From Planctomycetota bacterium (GTDB lineage Bacteria > Planctomycetota > JACOTG01 > JAJDCM01), in the NCBI GenBank assembly GCA_029260825.1, contig JAJDCM010000178.1, forward strand, positions 1 through 36,927: DNA of 36,927 bases, given 5' to 3'. Under the pieces are notes generated by a model. The model had not been told where the DNA came from. It worked only from the letters and a program-made list of their open reading frames with translations, and ran no database searches. The translations under genes and the position numbers were made by a program. This document shows positions 17,818 to 26,712 of the stretch, piece by piece (positions within the stretch are counted from its first letter, which is position 1; the number at the start of each line of letters is the position of its first letter).

Positions 17818-18252
17818 ATGCTAAGACGCCTGTCGATTCCGGTTCTTCTGCTCGCGCTCCTTCCGTCTCTCCTCGACGGTTGGCCGATCTATCTCTGTCG
17901 CATTACCGGCATCAAAAGCCTCGTTCAACGCTGCGCTCAAACAGAGTCAAAGGCATCGTGCCCCAATTGTGCGGCCTTCAAGCGGGTCGGGGCTCCCAGG
18001 TTCCAGCTCAGTGTACCGGCGGATGCCGACCGAAACGACTTGAGCTGTTGTGACGTCTCGATCTTGCGATGGTCCGGCTCCATGCCGGGAAGTGAGACGT
18101 TTTCTCCAGCAAACCTGGACGTTGGCTTTCCTGTTGTCGCCAGGTTCCTTCGGACCCCTCCTCCGCAGGACAGAGAGGTCCTGATTGATTCCAGAGCAGG
18201 TCCTAAAGAGGGGCTTTCGCTCTTCCTGCTGAATCTCTCCTTCCTCTGCTAG
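17818..18252 (+). CDS. small Cys-rich secreted protein of unknown function
   Basis: This 144-residue frame starts with a signal-like segment (RRLSIPVLLLALLPSLLDG) and has seven cysteines, mostly clustered: one near residue 27, then CAQTESKASCPNC and a CC pair at about 77-78, with a final Cys at the C-terminus. I recognise no family. It lies 67 bp before the TolC-like gene on the same strand and could be the first gene of the export operon, possibly a metal-binding or envelope protein. The ribosome-binding site is poor, and part of the downstream sequence is of low complexity, so there is a real chance it is not translated. Confidence 0.5.
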   Translation: MLRRLSIPVLLLALLPSLLDGWPIYLCRITGIKSLVQRCAQTESKASCPNCAAFKRVGAPRFQLSVPADADRNDLSCCDVSILRWSGSMPGSETFSPANLDVGFPVVARFLRTPPPQDREVLIDSRAGPKEGLSLFLLNLSFLC

Positions 18253-18319
18253 ATCCCCTTCGATCCTTCACGGCCCTTTGTTCCCGACGGAATCCGTGCA
18301 TCGAAGGAGGAAATCTCCC

Positions 18320-19678
18320 GTGTTCAAGACTTCAAGGTGGTTACTGGCCAGCGTATTGTCGTTGGCTCTCTTCGGCTGCCGCTCTCTGTCCCCTGAAGAG
18401 GACCTACGTGAGGCGTCGAACCTGCTCAAACCGCGGATCGGCTTTGCTCCCGGCTGGGGTACTTCGTCTTTTGAGGACCCCTGGAATCATCCTCTTACCC
18501 TGACGGAAGCGGTTCGGGTGGCTGTCCGAAACCATCCAGAGATCCGGATGGACCTTGCCAGAGTTGCCAGGCGGCGAGCCGATCTGGTTCAAGCGGGCTT
18601 ATTGCCCAATCCGGTCGTGAGCCTCGGGTTCGGAATCCCCGTGGATTCGGGGGGGGGGACGCCAGCCAGTCACGGCGTCATCCAGCAGCTCGCGGCGTTG
18701 TGGAATCGGCCGGTGAAGATCGCGGCGGCGCAAGCGGACCTTCGCGCAACGGTCTTGAATCTTTGCGAGTCGACGGTGGCGCTTGCTGCAACCGTGGGTT
18801 CCACGATGGCGGCATTGCACCATGGCCGGAATCAACTCTCCCTTTCGTCTCGTGAGGTGCAACTCCTTACCAAGCGGGTCGAGCTTCTCCTCGATCGAGA
18901 GAGGGCGGGAGAAGCGACCCGGCTCGAAATCAACGCTGCGCGGGTCGATCTTGCCCGAGCCCGTGAACGGGAAGTCGACGACCAAGAGAGTCTTGCCGTC
19001 GATAGGCGCCGGATGCTCGAGCGTTTGGGCTCGAAGCGGTTTGCCTTTGAGATCGAGGCTTTTGACTTCTCGACACTTCCTTCTCTTGAGGATGGGATTC
19101 CCCTCGAAACCGATCTGCTCGAGCTCGTGGCAACTCAGCGTCTTGACGTCGTGGCGGCCTTCACCGCTCTGGACGGCGACGATGCAAGGACCCGGCTTGC
19201 ATCCTGGTTCCGCTCTTCAGGCATCGGTGCCGGCGTCGGCTACAATCGAAACTTCGAAGATCGTGACGCGGTGGTCCCCACGGTTCAGCTGACGCCGCCA
19301 CTCTTTGATCTTGGCCGGGCCGCGACCGCCAAGGCCGAGGCGATCGAACGAAGGAGCCAGGCCGAGGCGGACCGCATCCTGAATCAGGCGGTCCTCGAGG
19401 TTCGGGTGGCTCACGTGGCACTCACTCAGGCGACGGAACGTCGTCTGCGAGTCGACTCCGATCTCCTTTTACCCCTTCGCGAGAATCATCGTCTCGCCGC
19501 TCAGACCTATGAAGTTGGCGAAGAAACGCTGTCCGAGGTGTTGCGAAATGAAGCCCAACTCCTGGAAGCGGAGCGTCGCCACGAGTCGGCCGCTCTGGCC
19601 TCGAGAATCGCATACTTTGAACTCGTGAGGGCGGCCGGAGGATCGTTGCAACCGATCGAGGAAAGGGAGGAGCGATGA
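18320..19678 (+). CDS. TolC-family outer membrane efflux lipoprotein
   Basis: The GTG at 18320 is preferred because AAGGAGG (18304-18310) lies 9 bases upstream and a lipoprotein signal follows (LALFGC lipobox). An in-frame ATG at 18278 has neither. The 452-residue product shows the outer membrane efflux protein pattern: LTLTEAVRVAVRNHPEI near the N-terminus, long alpha-helical hairpins rich in Ala, Arg and Glu, and QTYEVGEETLSEVLRNEAQLLEAER near the end. It should form the trimeric outer-membrane channel of a tripartite exporter, in the CusC/MdtQ-like lipoprotein subgroup. Its stop overlaps the start of the adaptor gene by ATGA, so they are translationally coupled. The substrate is unknown. 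Confidence 0.9.
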   Translation: MFKTSRWLLASVLSLALFGCRSLSPEEDLREASNLLKPRIGFAPGWGTSSFEDPWNHPLTLTEAVRVAVRNHPEIRMDLARVARRRADLVQAGLLPNPVVSLGFGIPVDSGGGTPASHGVIQQLAALWNRPVKIAAAQADLRATVLNLCESTVALAATVGSTMAALHHGRNQLSLSSREVQLLTKRVELLLDRERAGEATRLEINAARVDLARAREREVDDQESLAVDRRRMLERLGSKRFAFEIEAFDFSTLPSLEDGIPLETDLLELVATQRLDVVAAFTALDGDDARTRLASWFRSSGIGAGVGYNRNFEDRDAVVPTVQLTPPLFDLGRAATAKAEAIERRSQAEADRILNQAVLEVRVAHVALTQATERRLRVDSDLLLPLRENHRLAAQTYEVGEETLSEVLRNEAQLLEAERRHESAALASRIAYFELVRAAGGSLQPIEEREER

Positions 19679-21189
19679 GCGTCCGCGATCTTGCGAAGGA
19701 TCCAGGCAAAGGGGCGGGTTCGATTCCAAGACCGTCCTTCCGGTGGCAGTCCCGATTACTGTTACCGATCGTTCTCATCCTGGCCACTCTGGCTCTGCTG
19801 GTCGGGGCCGCCTGGAGTACTCTCTTTCCCGGGGAATCTGTGCAGATCGTTCCGGTAATGGTCAAGACCGTGCAGGGGGCTGCGGGTGCGACAACCGTAA
19901 CAGCCTCCGGATGGCTCGAGCCGGATCCTTTTCCGATCTACGCCACGTCGCTCACAAGTGGCATCGTGGAGGAGATCACCATTCTTGAAGGGGAGACGGT
20001 CAAGAAGGGGCAAGTGCTTGCCCGACTCGTAGCCGAGGACGCGGAGATCTCTTTGTGTCTGGCAGAAGCGGAGTTTGCCGCCGCCAAGGCGGAGGTCGAT
20101 CGAGCTGAAGCGGACCTTCTTTCTCAGGAGGAACGCCTCGAGACCCTCATCGATCGTCGGCGCTTTCGATCGGCCGCGGCTGGTCGCGTGGCGGAGTTCG
20201 AAGCAACTCTTGCTCAACTCACGGCGACCATCGCTGCTGAAGAGGCGAAGCTCTCTTCCTTGGGGGATGAGGTGGAGCGCAAGCGCACTCTTGCGGACAC
20301 AGGAGCTGTGTCCAGGGGCGATTACCGCCGGCTTTCTCTGGCTCGAGATGCCCAAGTGAAGACCCTCGAGGCAACGCGCAAACAGCAACCCATCGTCGAA
20401 GCGCGGCTCTCGCAGGCGCGTTCGGATCTCGACGCCGCCGAGGAGCATCTTCGGCGGACCATCAATGAGCGTCACGCCGTAAACGTTGCCAAGGCCGAGC
20501 TGGCTCGAACGAAGGCAGCGCAGTCGCAAAGTGTCGCGCGCCGGGACGAGGCAAGGCTCCGGCTCGATCGGATGGAGATTCGGTCGCCGATTGACGGAAT
20601 CGTTCTGGATCGACTGGTATCGCCCGGATCGAGGCTGGATCTTGCCGGATCGCTGATCCATTCCGCCCACGTCGTCCATCTCTACGACCCCGGGTCGCTC
20701 CAGGTGAGAGTGGACGTACCTCTTGCCGATGCGGGATCCGTCGGCCTGGAACAGGAGGCGTTTGTGGAAGTGCAGGTCATCCCGGATAAGAAGTTCAAGG
20801 GCCGGGTAACACGGTTCTTGCATCAAGCGGACATCCAGAAGAATACGGTGGAGGTCAAGGTTTCCCTCGATGATCCGGACCCGATCCTGAAGCCGGAGAT
20901 GCTCGCGCGGGTGCGCTTTCTTGCCGGCGACGCACGGGTCGAGTCGCGCCAGCGTGTCTTTGCTCCTTCGGTACTTCTTGGCGACGGTTCGGCGGTGTGG
21001 GTCGTGGAATCTCGGAACGTCAAGCGGGGAATTGCCAGGCTAAGAAACGTCACTCTTGGCGAGGTTCGCATCGACGGCTGGCGTGAGGTTGCCGCGGGGC
21101 TTCAGCCCGGGGATGTGCTGATCGCCGATCCTCCGGCAGACCTTGAGGACGGTGCATCCGTGATCATCGCGGGGGAGGCCTTGCTATGA
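19675..21189 (+). CDS. HlyD/MacA-type periplasmic adaptor
   Basis: This 504-residue protein has an N-terminal membrane anchor (about residues 29-47) and a lipoyl-type half motif (SGIVEEITILEGETVKKGQVLARL spans about 98-122). A long coiled-coil hairpin follows (about 130-295, Glu/Ala/Arg-rich), then the second lipoyl half (MEIRSPIDGIVLDRLVSPGS) and a beta-barrel domain. This is the architecture of membrane-fusion proteins that bridge an inner-membrane ABC transporter and a TolC channel. GGGAGGAG precedes the ATG. It overlaps the TolC gene and the ATPase gene by 4 bp each. The longer-than-usual hairpin (MacA is about 370 residues) suggests a wide periplasmic span. Confidence 0.9.
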   Translation: MSVRDLAKDPGKGAGSIPRPSFRWQSRLLLPIVLILATLALLVGAAWSTLFPGESVQIVPVMVKTVQGAAGATTVTASGWLEPDPFPIYATSLTSGIVEEITILEGETVKKGQVLARLVAEDAEISLCLAEAEFAAAKAEVDRAEADLLSQEERLETLIDRRRFRSAAAGRVAEFEATLAQLTATIAAEEAKLSSLGDEVERKRTLADTGAVSRGDYRRLSLARDAQVKTLEATRKQQPIVEARLSQARSDLDAAEEHLRRTINERHAVNVAKAELARTKAAQSQSVARRDEARLRLDRMEIRSPIDGIVLDRLVSPGSRLDLAGSLIHSAHVVHLYDPGSLQVRVDVPLADAGSVGLEQEAFVEVQVIPDKKFKGRVTRFLHQADIQKNTVEVKVSLDDPDPILKPEMLARVRFLAGDARVESRQRVFAPSVLLGDGSAVWVVESRNVKRGIARLRNVTLGEVRIDGWREVAAGLQPGDVLIADPPADLEDGASVIIAGEALL

Positions 21190-21881
21190 GTCTCGTGGAA
21201 TGTCGTTCCCTGACGCGCGAATATGTTCGCGGCGAGAACCGTATCCTGCCTCTTGACGGTCTGGATCTTTCCATTGACGCCGGGACCTTCCTCGCTTTGA
21301 TGGGGCCCTCGGGTTCCGGCAAGAGCACCTTGCTCAACCTCATTGCCGGGATCGACCGGCCGACTTCGGGAGAGCTTTTTGTGGGGGATGAAGAGATCTC
21401 TCGCTTGTCCCGGGCACGTCTCGCCGCGTGGCGGGCTGAACACGTTGGATACATCTTTCAGCTCTACAACCTGGTCCCGATCCTCACCGCCTACGAAAAT
21501 ATTGAGCTTCCGCTCCTGATTCATTCCCTTTCCCGCAAGGAGCGACACCGTCGGGTCTCCACCGTCCTTGAGCTGGTCGGACTTGCTGATCGGCATGACC
21601 ACTACCCTCGCCAGTTGAGCGGTGGTCAGGAGCAGCGGGTGGCCATTGCGCGGGCCATCGTCACCGACCCGACGATCTTGCTCGCCGATGAGCCCACGGG
21701 AGATCTCGACGGCGAATCTTCTCGATCGATCATGAAACTTCTTCGGGAGTTGAACCGCGACCTGGGCAAGACGCTGATCATGGTCACTCACGATGTGAAG
21801 ACCACCGAGTACGCGACGCGGACCCTCCACCTCGAGAAAGGACGTCTCGTCGCCGAGGCCGAGAAGGAGGATGCGCTGTGA
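21186..21881 (+). CDS. ABC transporter ATP-binding protein (MacB/LolD family)
   Basis: This 231-residue ATPase has Walker A GPSGSGKST (40-48), Q-loop in YIFQLYNLVP, signature LSGGQ (144-148), Walker B ILLADEP (164-170), a D-loop and the switch His202. The short length and close match to MacB/LolD/FtsE-type ATPases fit a partner of FtsX-type permeases that power mechanical extrusion or lipoprotein release rather than transmembrane flux. The start overlaps the adaptor stop (ATGA), and its own stop overlaps the next gene (GTGA). Confidence 0.95.
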   Translation: MSLVECRSLTREYVRGENRILPLDGLDLSIDAGTFLALMGPSGSGKSTLLNLIAGIDRPTSGELFVGDEEISRLSRARLAAWRAEHVGYIFQLYNLVPILTAYENIELPLLIHSLSRKERHRRVSTVLELVGLADRHDHYPRQLSGGQEQRVAIARAIVTDPTILLADEPTGDLDGESSRSIMKLLRELNRDLGKTLIMVTHDVKTTEYATRTLHLEKGRLVAEAEKEDAL

Positions 21882-23023
21882 AGTTTCTCACTCTCGTCTT
21901 CAAGAGATTACTTCGAACTCCGGTTCGCACTTCGCTGATCGGAGCGGGGGTCGCGGTGGCCATGTTTCTTTTTTGCATGGTGGAGGCCATGCGCATCGGG
22001 GTCGAGCAAGCGACCCGTGTTACCGCGGACGACACGGTTCTTGTTGTCTATCGGGAGAACCGGTATTGCCCCTTCACCAGTCGCCTGCCCCAGTATTATC
22101 AGCCCCGCATCGAGGCGATCCCCGGGGTTGTCAGGGCGATTCCGATGAAGATCGAGGTTTCGAACTGTCGCGCGTCCCTCGACGTGGTGACCTTTCGCGG
22201 AGTTCAGGAAGAGGCCTTCGTCGAGCACTACGCTCCTGACTTCGAGGTGGTCGACGGATCGATCGAGGATTGGCGCCGTAGGACCGATGCTGCCCTTGTC
22301 GGCGAGTCGCTCGCGAAAAGGCGCGGTCTTCGGGTAGGAGATCGATTTTCTGCCGCGAACGTAACGGTCTCGGTTGCGGGCATCTTTCGCTCCTCCGAAC
22401 CCCAGGACCAGAACGTCGCCTATACTCATCTGAGCTTCATCCAGGAGTCGAGTCAGCGCGGGGGAACCGGTGGTGTCGTGACCCAGTTCAACGTCAAGGT
22501 GGATTCGCCGCAGCGGTTGGAATCAGTTTCAGAAGCCATCGACGAAGAATTTTCTCGGGAGTCAGAACCGACCTCGACCCGACCCGAAAAGGCTTTCGTC
22601 GCCCATGCGGCGGGAGACATCCTCGAGATCGTCCGATTCGCCTCGTGGCTGGGTTGGGGCTCTCTTGCCGCGGTCTTCGCGTTGGTGGCAAATGCCATCA
22701 TCTTGTCGGTTCAGGATCGCATCCGTGAGCACGCTATTTTTCAGACATTGGGCTATGCGCCCCGGCATATCGTGGCTCTCATCCTTTTGGAAGGCACCGT
22801 TCTTGGGGTGGCCGGTGGGGGCGTGGGTGCCTTGGCGGCGTTTCTGGTGACTCGCCAGCGATTCTCGCTCACCATGGAGGGGTTGAATCTGGAGGTTGTT
22901 TCCGATCCCAGGCTGATCGCCACGGGTCTTGGATTGTCCGTACTACTTGGTCTTCTTGCCGGTCTTGCTCCGGCGGTGCGGGCTTCCCGTCGAGAGATCG
23001 CCGAGAGCTTCCGGGCGGTGTAG
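21878..23023 (+). CDS. FtsX/MacB-type ABC permease 1
   Basis: The gene starts at GTG 21878, with GAGAAGGAGG just upstream and a 4-bp overlap with the ATPase gene. The 381-residue protein has an N-terminal transmembrane helix (about 17-40), a large extracytoplasmic domain (about 45-265) and three C-terminal helices. The FtsX-domain motif LSVQDRIREHAIFQTLGYAPRH lies between them. This is the MacB-type topology without a fused ATPase. It should pair with the adjacent permease and the ATPase as a heterodimeric transporter. Confidence 0.9.
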   Translation: MKFLTLVFKRLLRTPVRTSLIGAGVAVAMFLFCMVEAMRIGVEQATRVTADDTVLVVYRENRYCPFTSRLPQYYQPRIEAIPGVVRAIPMKIEVSNCRASLDVVTFRGVQEEAFVEHYAPDFEVVDGSIEDWRRRTDAALVGESLAKRRGLRVGDRFSAANVTVSVAGIFRSSEPQDQNVAYTHLSFIQESSQRGGTGGVVTQFNVKVDSPQRLESVSEAIDEEFSRESEPTSTRPEKAFVAHAAGDILEIVRFASWLGWGSLAAVFALVANAIILSVQDRIREHAIFQTLGYAPRHIVALILLEGTVLGVAGGGVGALAAFLVTRQRFSLTMEGLNLEVVSDPRLIATGLGLSVLLGLLAGLAPAVRASRREIAESFRAV

Positions 23024-23026
23024 GCG

Positions 23027-24184
23027 ATGAAAATTCTTCCCTTTGACTATGCGGTGCGCAACCTGGGGCGCTCGAAGGTGCGACTCTTTCTCAGCCTCTT
23101 CGGGAGCGTGTTGGTGACCTTGCTGGTCGTTGCCGCCGGATCCTTTGTGCGAGGCATGACGGCAAGTTTTGCCATCACCGGAGCCGAACACAACGTGATC
23201 CTCCTTGGTTCCGGTTCCGAGGAGAGTATTGAAAGAAGCGAGATTCCGCTGCGCGCCGCCGCGATTGCCGCGGCAAGTCTCGGTGTGCGTGAGCGATTCG
23301 GGGAGCCCTATTTGTCGCCGGAAGTCCATGTTGCTCTTGGAGTCGATACAACGGAAGAAGGAAAGGGGCGCCTCACGGTCGTGCGAGGGGTGCGGCCCGT
23401 GGCATATCTTGTCCATCCCTCGGTGCAGATCGTGGAAGGGCGTTGTCCTGAGCCGGGATCCGATGAGATCATGGTTGGCGGGCTGGTGGCGAGCAAGCTG
23501 GGTGTCGCCGATCTTCTGGTCGGAGGAAAGCTCTGGATTGATGGAAGGTCCTGGACGATCAGCGGACGATTCCGAGCACCGCAGACGGTCATGGACGCGG
23601 AAATCTGGATGCCGCTCCAGGATCTTCAAGTCGTGGCGCAAAGAGATAACCTTTCGTGCGTCGTCTTGACCCTTGATCCGGCGAAGGGGAGCTTCGAAGA
23701 CGTGGAGGCCTTTGCCATTCAGCGCCTCGACCTGGAGCTGTCCGCGATGCGAGAAAGTGATTATTATGCGGCTCTCGTCCGTTTCTTTGCGCCGATCCGG
23801 TTCATGGTGCTGGTCACCGCGGGTCTCATCGCTCTTGGCGGAATCCTCGGAGGCCTCAACACGATGTATGCTGCCTTCGCCTCCCGGGTGCGGGAGATGG
23901 GAACGCTTCAGGTTTTTGGTTATCGTCGAATTGCGGTGGTGATTTCGATCTTGCAGGAGTCGATTCTCACCACCGCTACGGGATCTCTGGTGGCCTCGGC
24001 CGTGGGCATCTGGGTTCTTGACGGCATTGCGATTCGTTTTTCGATGGGAGCGTTCGGTCTCATCGTGGATGCACCGGTGATTGCGCTGGGCATCGGCTCG
24101 GGGATTCTGCTCGGTTGTGTCGGTGCGCTGCCGCCGGCAGTACGGTGTTTGCGGCTTCCTGTGAATGAAGCTCTGAGAGCATGA
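23027..24184 (+). CDS. FtsX/MacB-type ABC permease 2
   Basis: This 385-residue protein starts 3 bp after permease 1 and has the same topology: one N-terminal helix (FLSLFGSVLVTLLVVAAG), a periplasmic domain, and three C-terminal helices around SRVREMGTLQVFGYRR. The periplasmic domains of the two permeases differ clearly in sequence, so they are likely non-equivalent subunits of one transporter rather than a recent duplication. The ribosome-binding site is weak, which fits translational coupling to the preceding gene. Confidence 0.9.
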   Translation: MKILPFDYAVRNLGRSKVRLFLSLFGSVLVTLLVVAAGSFVRGMTASFAITGAEHNVILLGSGSEESIERSEIPLRAAAIAAASLGVRERFGEPYLSPEVHVALGVDTTEEGKGRLTVVRGVRPVAYLVHPSVQIVEGRCPEPGSDEIMVGGLVASKLGVADLLVGGKLWIDGRSWTISGRFRAPQTVMDAEIWMPLQDLQVVAQRDNLSCVVLTLDPAKGSFEDVEAFAIQRLDLELSAMRESDYYAALVRFFAPIRFMVLVTAGLIALGGILGGLNTMYAAFASRVREMGTLQVFGYRRIAVVISILQESILTTATGSLVASAVGIWVLDGIAIRFSMGAFGLIVDAPVIALGIGSGILLGCVGALPPAVRCLRLPVNEALRA

Positions 24185-24217
24185 TGATGAATGCATGAAT
24201 TGAGAATGGAGTGACCC

Positions 24218-24757
24218 ATGAAACGTTGTCTGACCATCCTGATCCTGGTGCCCCTCGTGTTTTTCGGTTGTTCGTCCGAGGAGGCGGGATCCGGCAAAGC
24301 GGGGCAGGAACAAGCTAGCGCAAGCCTCCCCGACGGAGTCTTGCTCGCGAAGAAACCCGGCGGCGCCCAACCTCTCGCCGATGTCAAAGGTAGTGCAAAG
24401 AAGGGCGACGAGGTGAAGTTCAACGCCCGGGTGGGAGGACGCAAGAAGCCGTTCGTCGATGGAAGAGCCGTGATGGTGGTGATCGATCCATCGCTACCGT
24501 CGTGCGCCGACAATGAAGGGGACAGCTGTCCCATTCCCTGGGATTACTGCTGTGAGACCCAGGAAATCCTTGCCGCGAATACGGCAACCGTGCAGTTTCT
24601 CGACGACGCGGGAAAGCCCCTTACCCTTTCGTTGAAGGGCCAGATGGGATTGAAAGAGCTCGATTGGATCACGATCGTTGGCAAGGTAGAAAACCGAGAC
24701 GATGCCGGACTGTTCGTCGTGAACGCGACCGGTTTGTTCATCGAGAAGAAGGGGTGA
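24218..24757 (+). CDS. lipoprotein with OB-fold-like domain, last gene of export operon
   Basis: This 179-residue protein has a lipoprotein signal (LVPLVFFGC). The mature part starts with a Ser/Gly/Ala-rich linker, and residues about 65-178 look like a small beta-barrel of OB type (GDEVKFNARVGG, WITIVGKVENRDDAGLFVVNATG). A distinctive central segment, CADNEGDSCPIPWDYCCE, carries four cysteines and several acidic residues that could bind metal or form disulfides. GGAGTGA lies just before the ATG. It follows permease 2 by 33 bp and is probably co-transcribed. I do not recognise a characterised family; a role as an accessory or cargo of the exporter is inference from position only. Confidence 0.75.
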   Translation: MKRCLTILILVPLVFFGCSSEEAGSGKAGQEQASASLPDGVLLAKKPGGAQPLADVKGSAKKGDEVKFNARVGGRKKPFVDGRAVMVVIDPSLPSCADNEGDSCPIPWDYCCETQEILAANTATVQFLDDAGKPLTLSLKGQMGLKELDWITIVGKVENRDDAGLFVVNATGLFIEKKG

Positions 24758-24807
24758 TCGGGCTGGCCGAGCTTGCTCCCGAGATCGGTGTTGGGTGCGG
24801 AGAGTGA

Positions 24808-26400
24808 TTATCTTCCGCCCACGACCGGAACTCCCACGATTGCGTTCGTAACGCTTGCCGGGACGAGTGCTCCTGATCCTGGATCGAAAATCAATCCCTG
24901 GATGAAGAAGGTTGAAATCGCCGGCAATCCATCCTCTTTGGAAAAGAAAGCGCCCGGGGATGGGGACACGGGAAAGCTTGATCGGCCAAGCTTGTTCATT
25001 CTCCCGGCGCTGTTCCAGATGATCGTCGGTTGCGGAGAGCCACCCGTCATGGGAATTGGCAAGGCCATGCAACCGATACTGTAGGGGAGGTTAACAACTG
25101 TGTGGATCGTGGGGCGTCTTGGCCACGCATAGACGACAAAGGGAAGAGACTCGGGGAAGGGAACGGAACTCGGCCTACGAATGGAAAGTTCGAAGGGGGA
25201 GAGTGGGTCGTACTCGACCTCACGATTGAAGCCGGAGCCGGCGGTGCCATTCAGGAAGAGAACGTCCTCGACTTGACCCAAGCTTGCACTGACCGTCCCT
25301 TCATATCCTGAGGTGATCGAATAGGAAGCCACGTATCTTTGATCGCCCGCACGGGCGGCGACCACAAAGCCGTCGTCATAGAGACTCATGGATCCGGTTA
25401 GTGTCTGTGGAAGGAAAAAGGTCTGTGGGAGGGACCATTGGTCCTGGACTCTTGAGTAGACAGAGATATTGAATTGGGACGTAACGCAGAGCGCGAACTC
25501 GTTCAGTGCGACGCCTTGACCGAACCCGGTTTCGCTCGGGAGGGGTGGGTTGATCGTCTGGCTCAAGACCCACTGATCACCTGGTTTTGTATAGATTTCT
25601 ACTTTTCCTGCTTCACCTGGATTGGCGTGGGGAAGCCCGATCGCGGCCATCGGTCCATGAAGATCGATGCTGCCGACAGGTTCCTCGTCCGCACGGAGAG
25701 GATCTTCTCGGAACCAGGTGCGACTTCGCGGGCGGTAGAACAAGGTGTAAGCTGCTTTCTGGTTGCCTCCATCGGTGCCAAGAAGTAGCCGGTCGTCGTC
25801 AAGGGCCAGAGTGGTTCCATAACCAGGGTAAGGGATCCCGGAGATGGTGTGTTCAAGGATCCACTCGGAGTCCTGACGGATATAAATGAACGCGCCTCCA
25901 GGGATAGAACTGCCCATCAAGTGAAAAGCGGGCGCTCCGATGGCGAGGCGGTTTCCATGAATTGAAAGAGACTCCCCGAATTCTCCGAAGCTCTGGAATT
26001 CAGGGGCAGTTATCGTTTGCTCGAGCTCCCATGAGTCATTCCTGTTGCGGTAAACCCACACTCTTTGCCGCCCCTGGGAGTCGCTTACGGCGATCGTGTC
26101 TTGATCGATTGCAACCGGCACTTTGTAATGCGCGAGATTCGTGAATCTTCGGAGTTCCGAATCAAAGATCCAATCCCGTCCGCTTCTGCGATAGACGTCG
26201 ACGGTGGCGATGCCCTCGAGCCCGGAGTTGCAAACGACCAGGAATTCTTCGGAGGCGGCGATTGAGATTGCGTCGCCCGTGTATTCGATGAACTGGCGGA
26301 GCTCAAACCTGCACTGGGCTTTTGCGGGCGGAAGAGCGGTTAAGGAGGCGAGAACCAGCGCTGGGAGGTAGGCAAGGAAGCGCTTGAATTGGCTAGCCAT
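24808..26400 (-). CDS. secreted FG-GAP-type propeller protein with shared C-terminal domain
   Basis: The start at ATG 26400 was chosen because AGGAG lies about 8 bases upstream and a signal peptide follows (FLAYLPALVLASLTALPPAKAQ). An in-frame ATG 27 bases earlier lacks both. The 530-residue protein has about six repeats of the form FGESLSIHGNRLAIGAP followed by GGAFIYIRQDSEWILEHTI, which is the integrin-type FG-GAP propeller pattern. Residues about 378-530 are the C-terminal domain shared with the proteins at 10299-12983 and 13317-15182, beginning VLFLNGTAGSG and ending FIQGLIFDPG...SVTNAIVGV. No enzyme motif is visible; it is probably an extracellular binding protein. It converges with the export operon at a 50-bp gap. 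Confidence 0.85.
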   Translation of the reverse strand: MASQFKRFLAYLPALVLASLTALPPAKAQCRFELRQFIEYTGDAISIAASEEFLVVCNSGLEGIATVDVYRRSGRDWIFDSELRRFTNLAHYKVPVAIDQDTIAVSDSQGRQRVWVYRNRNDSWELEQTITAPEFQSFGEFGESLSIHGNRLAIGAPAFHLMGSSIPGGAFIYIRQDSEWILEHTISGIPYPGYGTTLALDDDRLLLGTDGGNQKAAYTLFYRPRSRTWFREDPLRADEEPVGSIDLHGPMAAIGLPHANPGEAGKVEIYTKPGDQWVLSQTINPPLPSETGFGQGVALNEFALCVTSQFNISVYSRVQDQWSLPQTFFLPQTLTGSMSLYDDGFVVAARAGDQRYVASYSITSGYEGTVSASLGQVEDVLFLNGTAGSGFNREVEYDPLSPFELSIRRPSSVPFPESLPFVVYAWPRRPTIHTVVNLPYSIGCMALPIPMTGGSPQPTIIWNSAGRMNKLGRSSFPVSPSPGAFFSKEDGLPAISTFFIQGLIFDPGSGALVPASVTNAIVGVPVVGGR

Positions 26401-26712
26401 GGATTTGCTCCTGGGTGGACTGTCCATCTACAAAGAACGGGACACAACGAATGTTATGAAAAATCGTCCCAGAATGCCAGATGGAGGCAGTCAGGGTGTT
26501 TTCCCGAGAATGATCCGGTAGTTGTGGCGCCTGAGAGTGCTACCGTGCTGGCTAGGCCTATGGAATATGGGAGTAGACGCGGGAACAATGGGGAAATGGC
26601 TGGCGTATGGAGTGTCATTGAGTTAGCCATGAATGGAATGGGAGCTCCGGTTGCTGGGAGCCATTTCGAACGGCATTTCACGATGCTCGCTTCTTTGCGA
26701 AAAGGAAAAATC
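26401..26712. other. intergenic region between divergent genes
   Basis: This 312-bp stretch contains the minus-strand ribosome-binding site (26408-26412) and, next to it, an 11-bp perfect palindrome TGGACTGTCCA (26416-26426) that might be an operator. The plus-strand frame open across it has no signal or start context and is read as non-coding. I see no RNA gene. Confidence 0.4.

Noticed and set aside
19762..20826. 354-codon minus-strand frame opposite the adaptor gene
   Set aside because: It is a shadow of the HlyD coiled coil; no domain or start signal is visible.
22943..24370. 475-codon minus-strand frame opposite permease 2
   Set aside because: Its composition is extremely rich in His, Arg and Gln with no pattern; the plus-strand permease has clear FtsX topology and operon spacing.
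24758..24807. Terminator between the convergent lipoprotein and propeller genes
   Set aside because: GATCGGG and CCCGAGATC can pair only with a bulge, and no T run follows, so it is not listed as a feature.
26389..26712. Upstream extension of the DUF1579-like protein
   Set aside because: The extension overlaps the start of the divergent gene, has no ribosome-binding site and would hide the signal segment.
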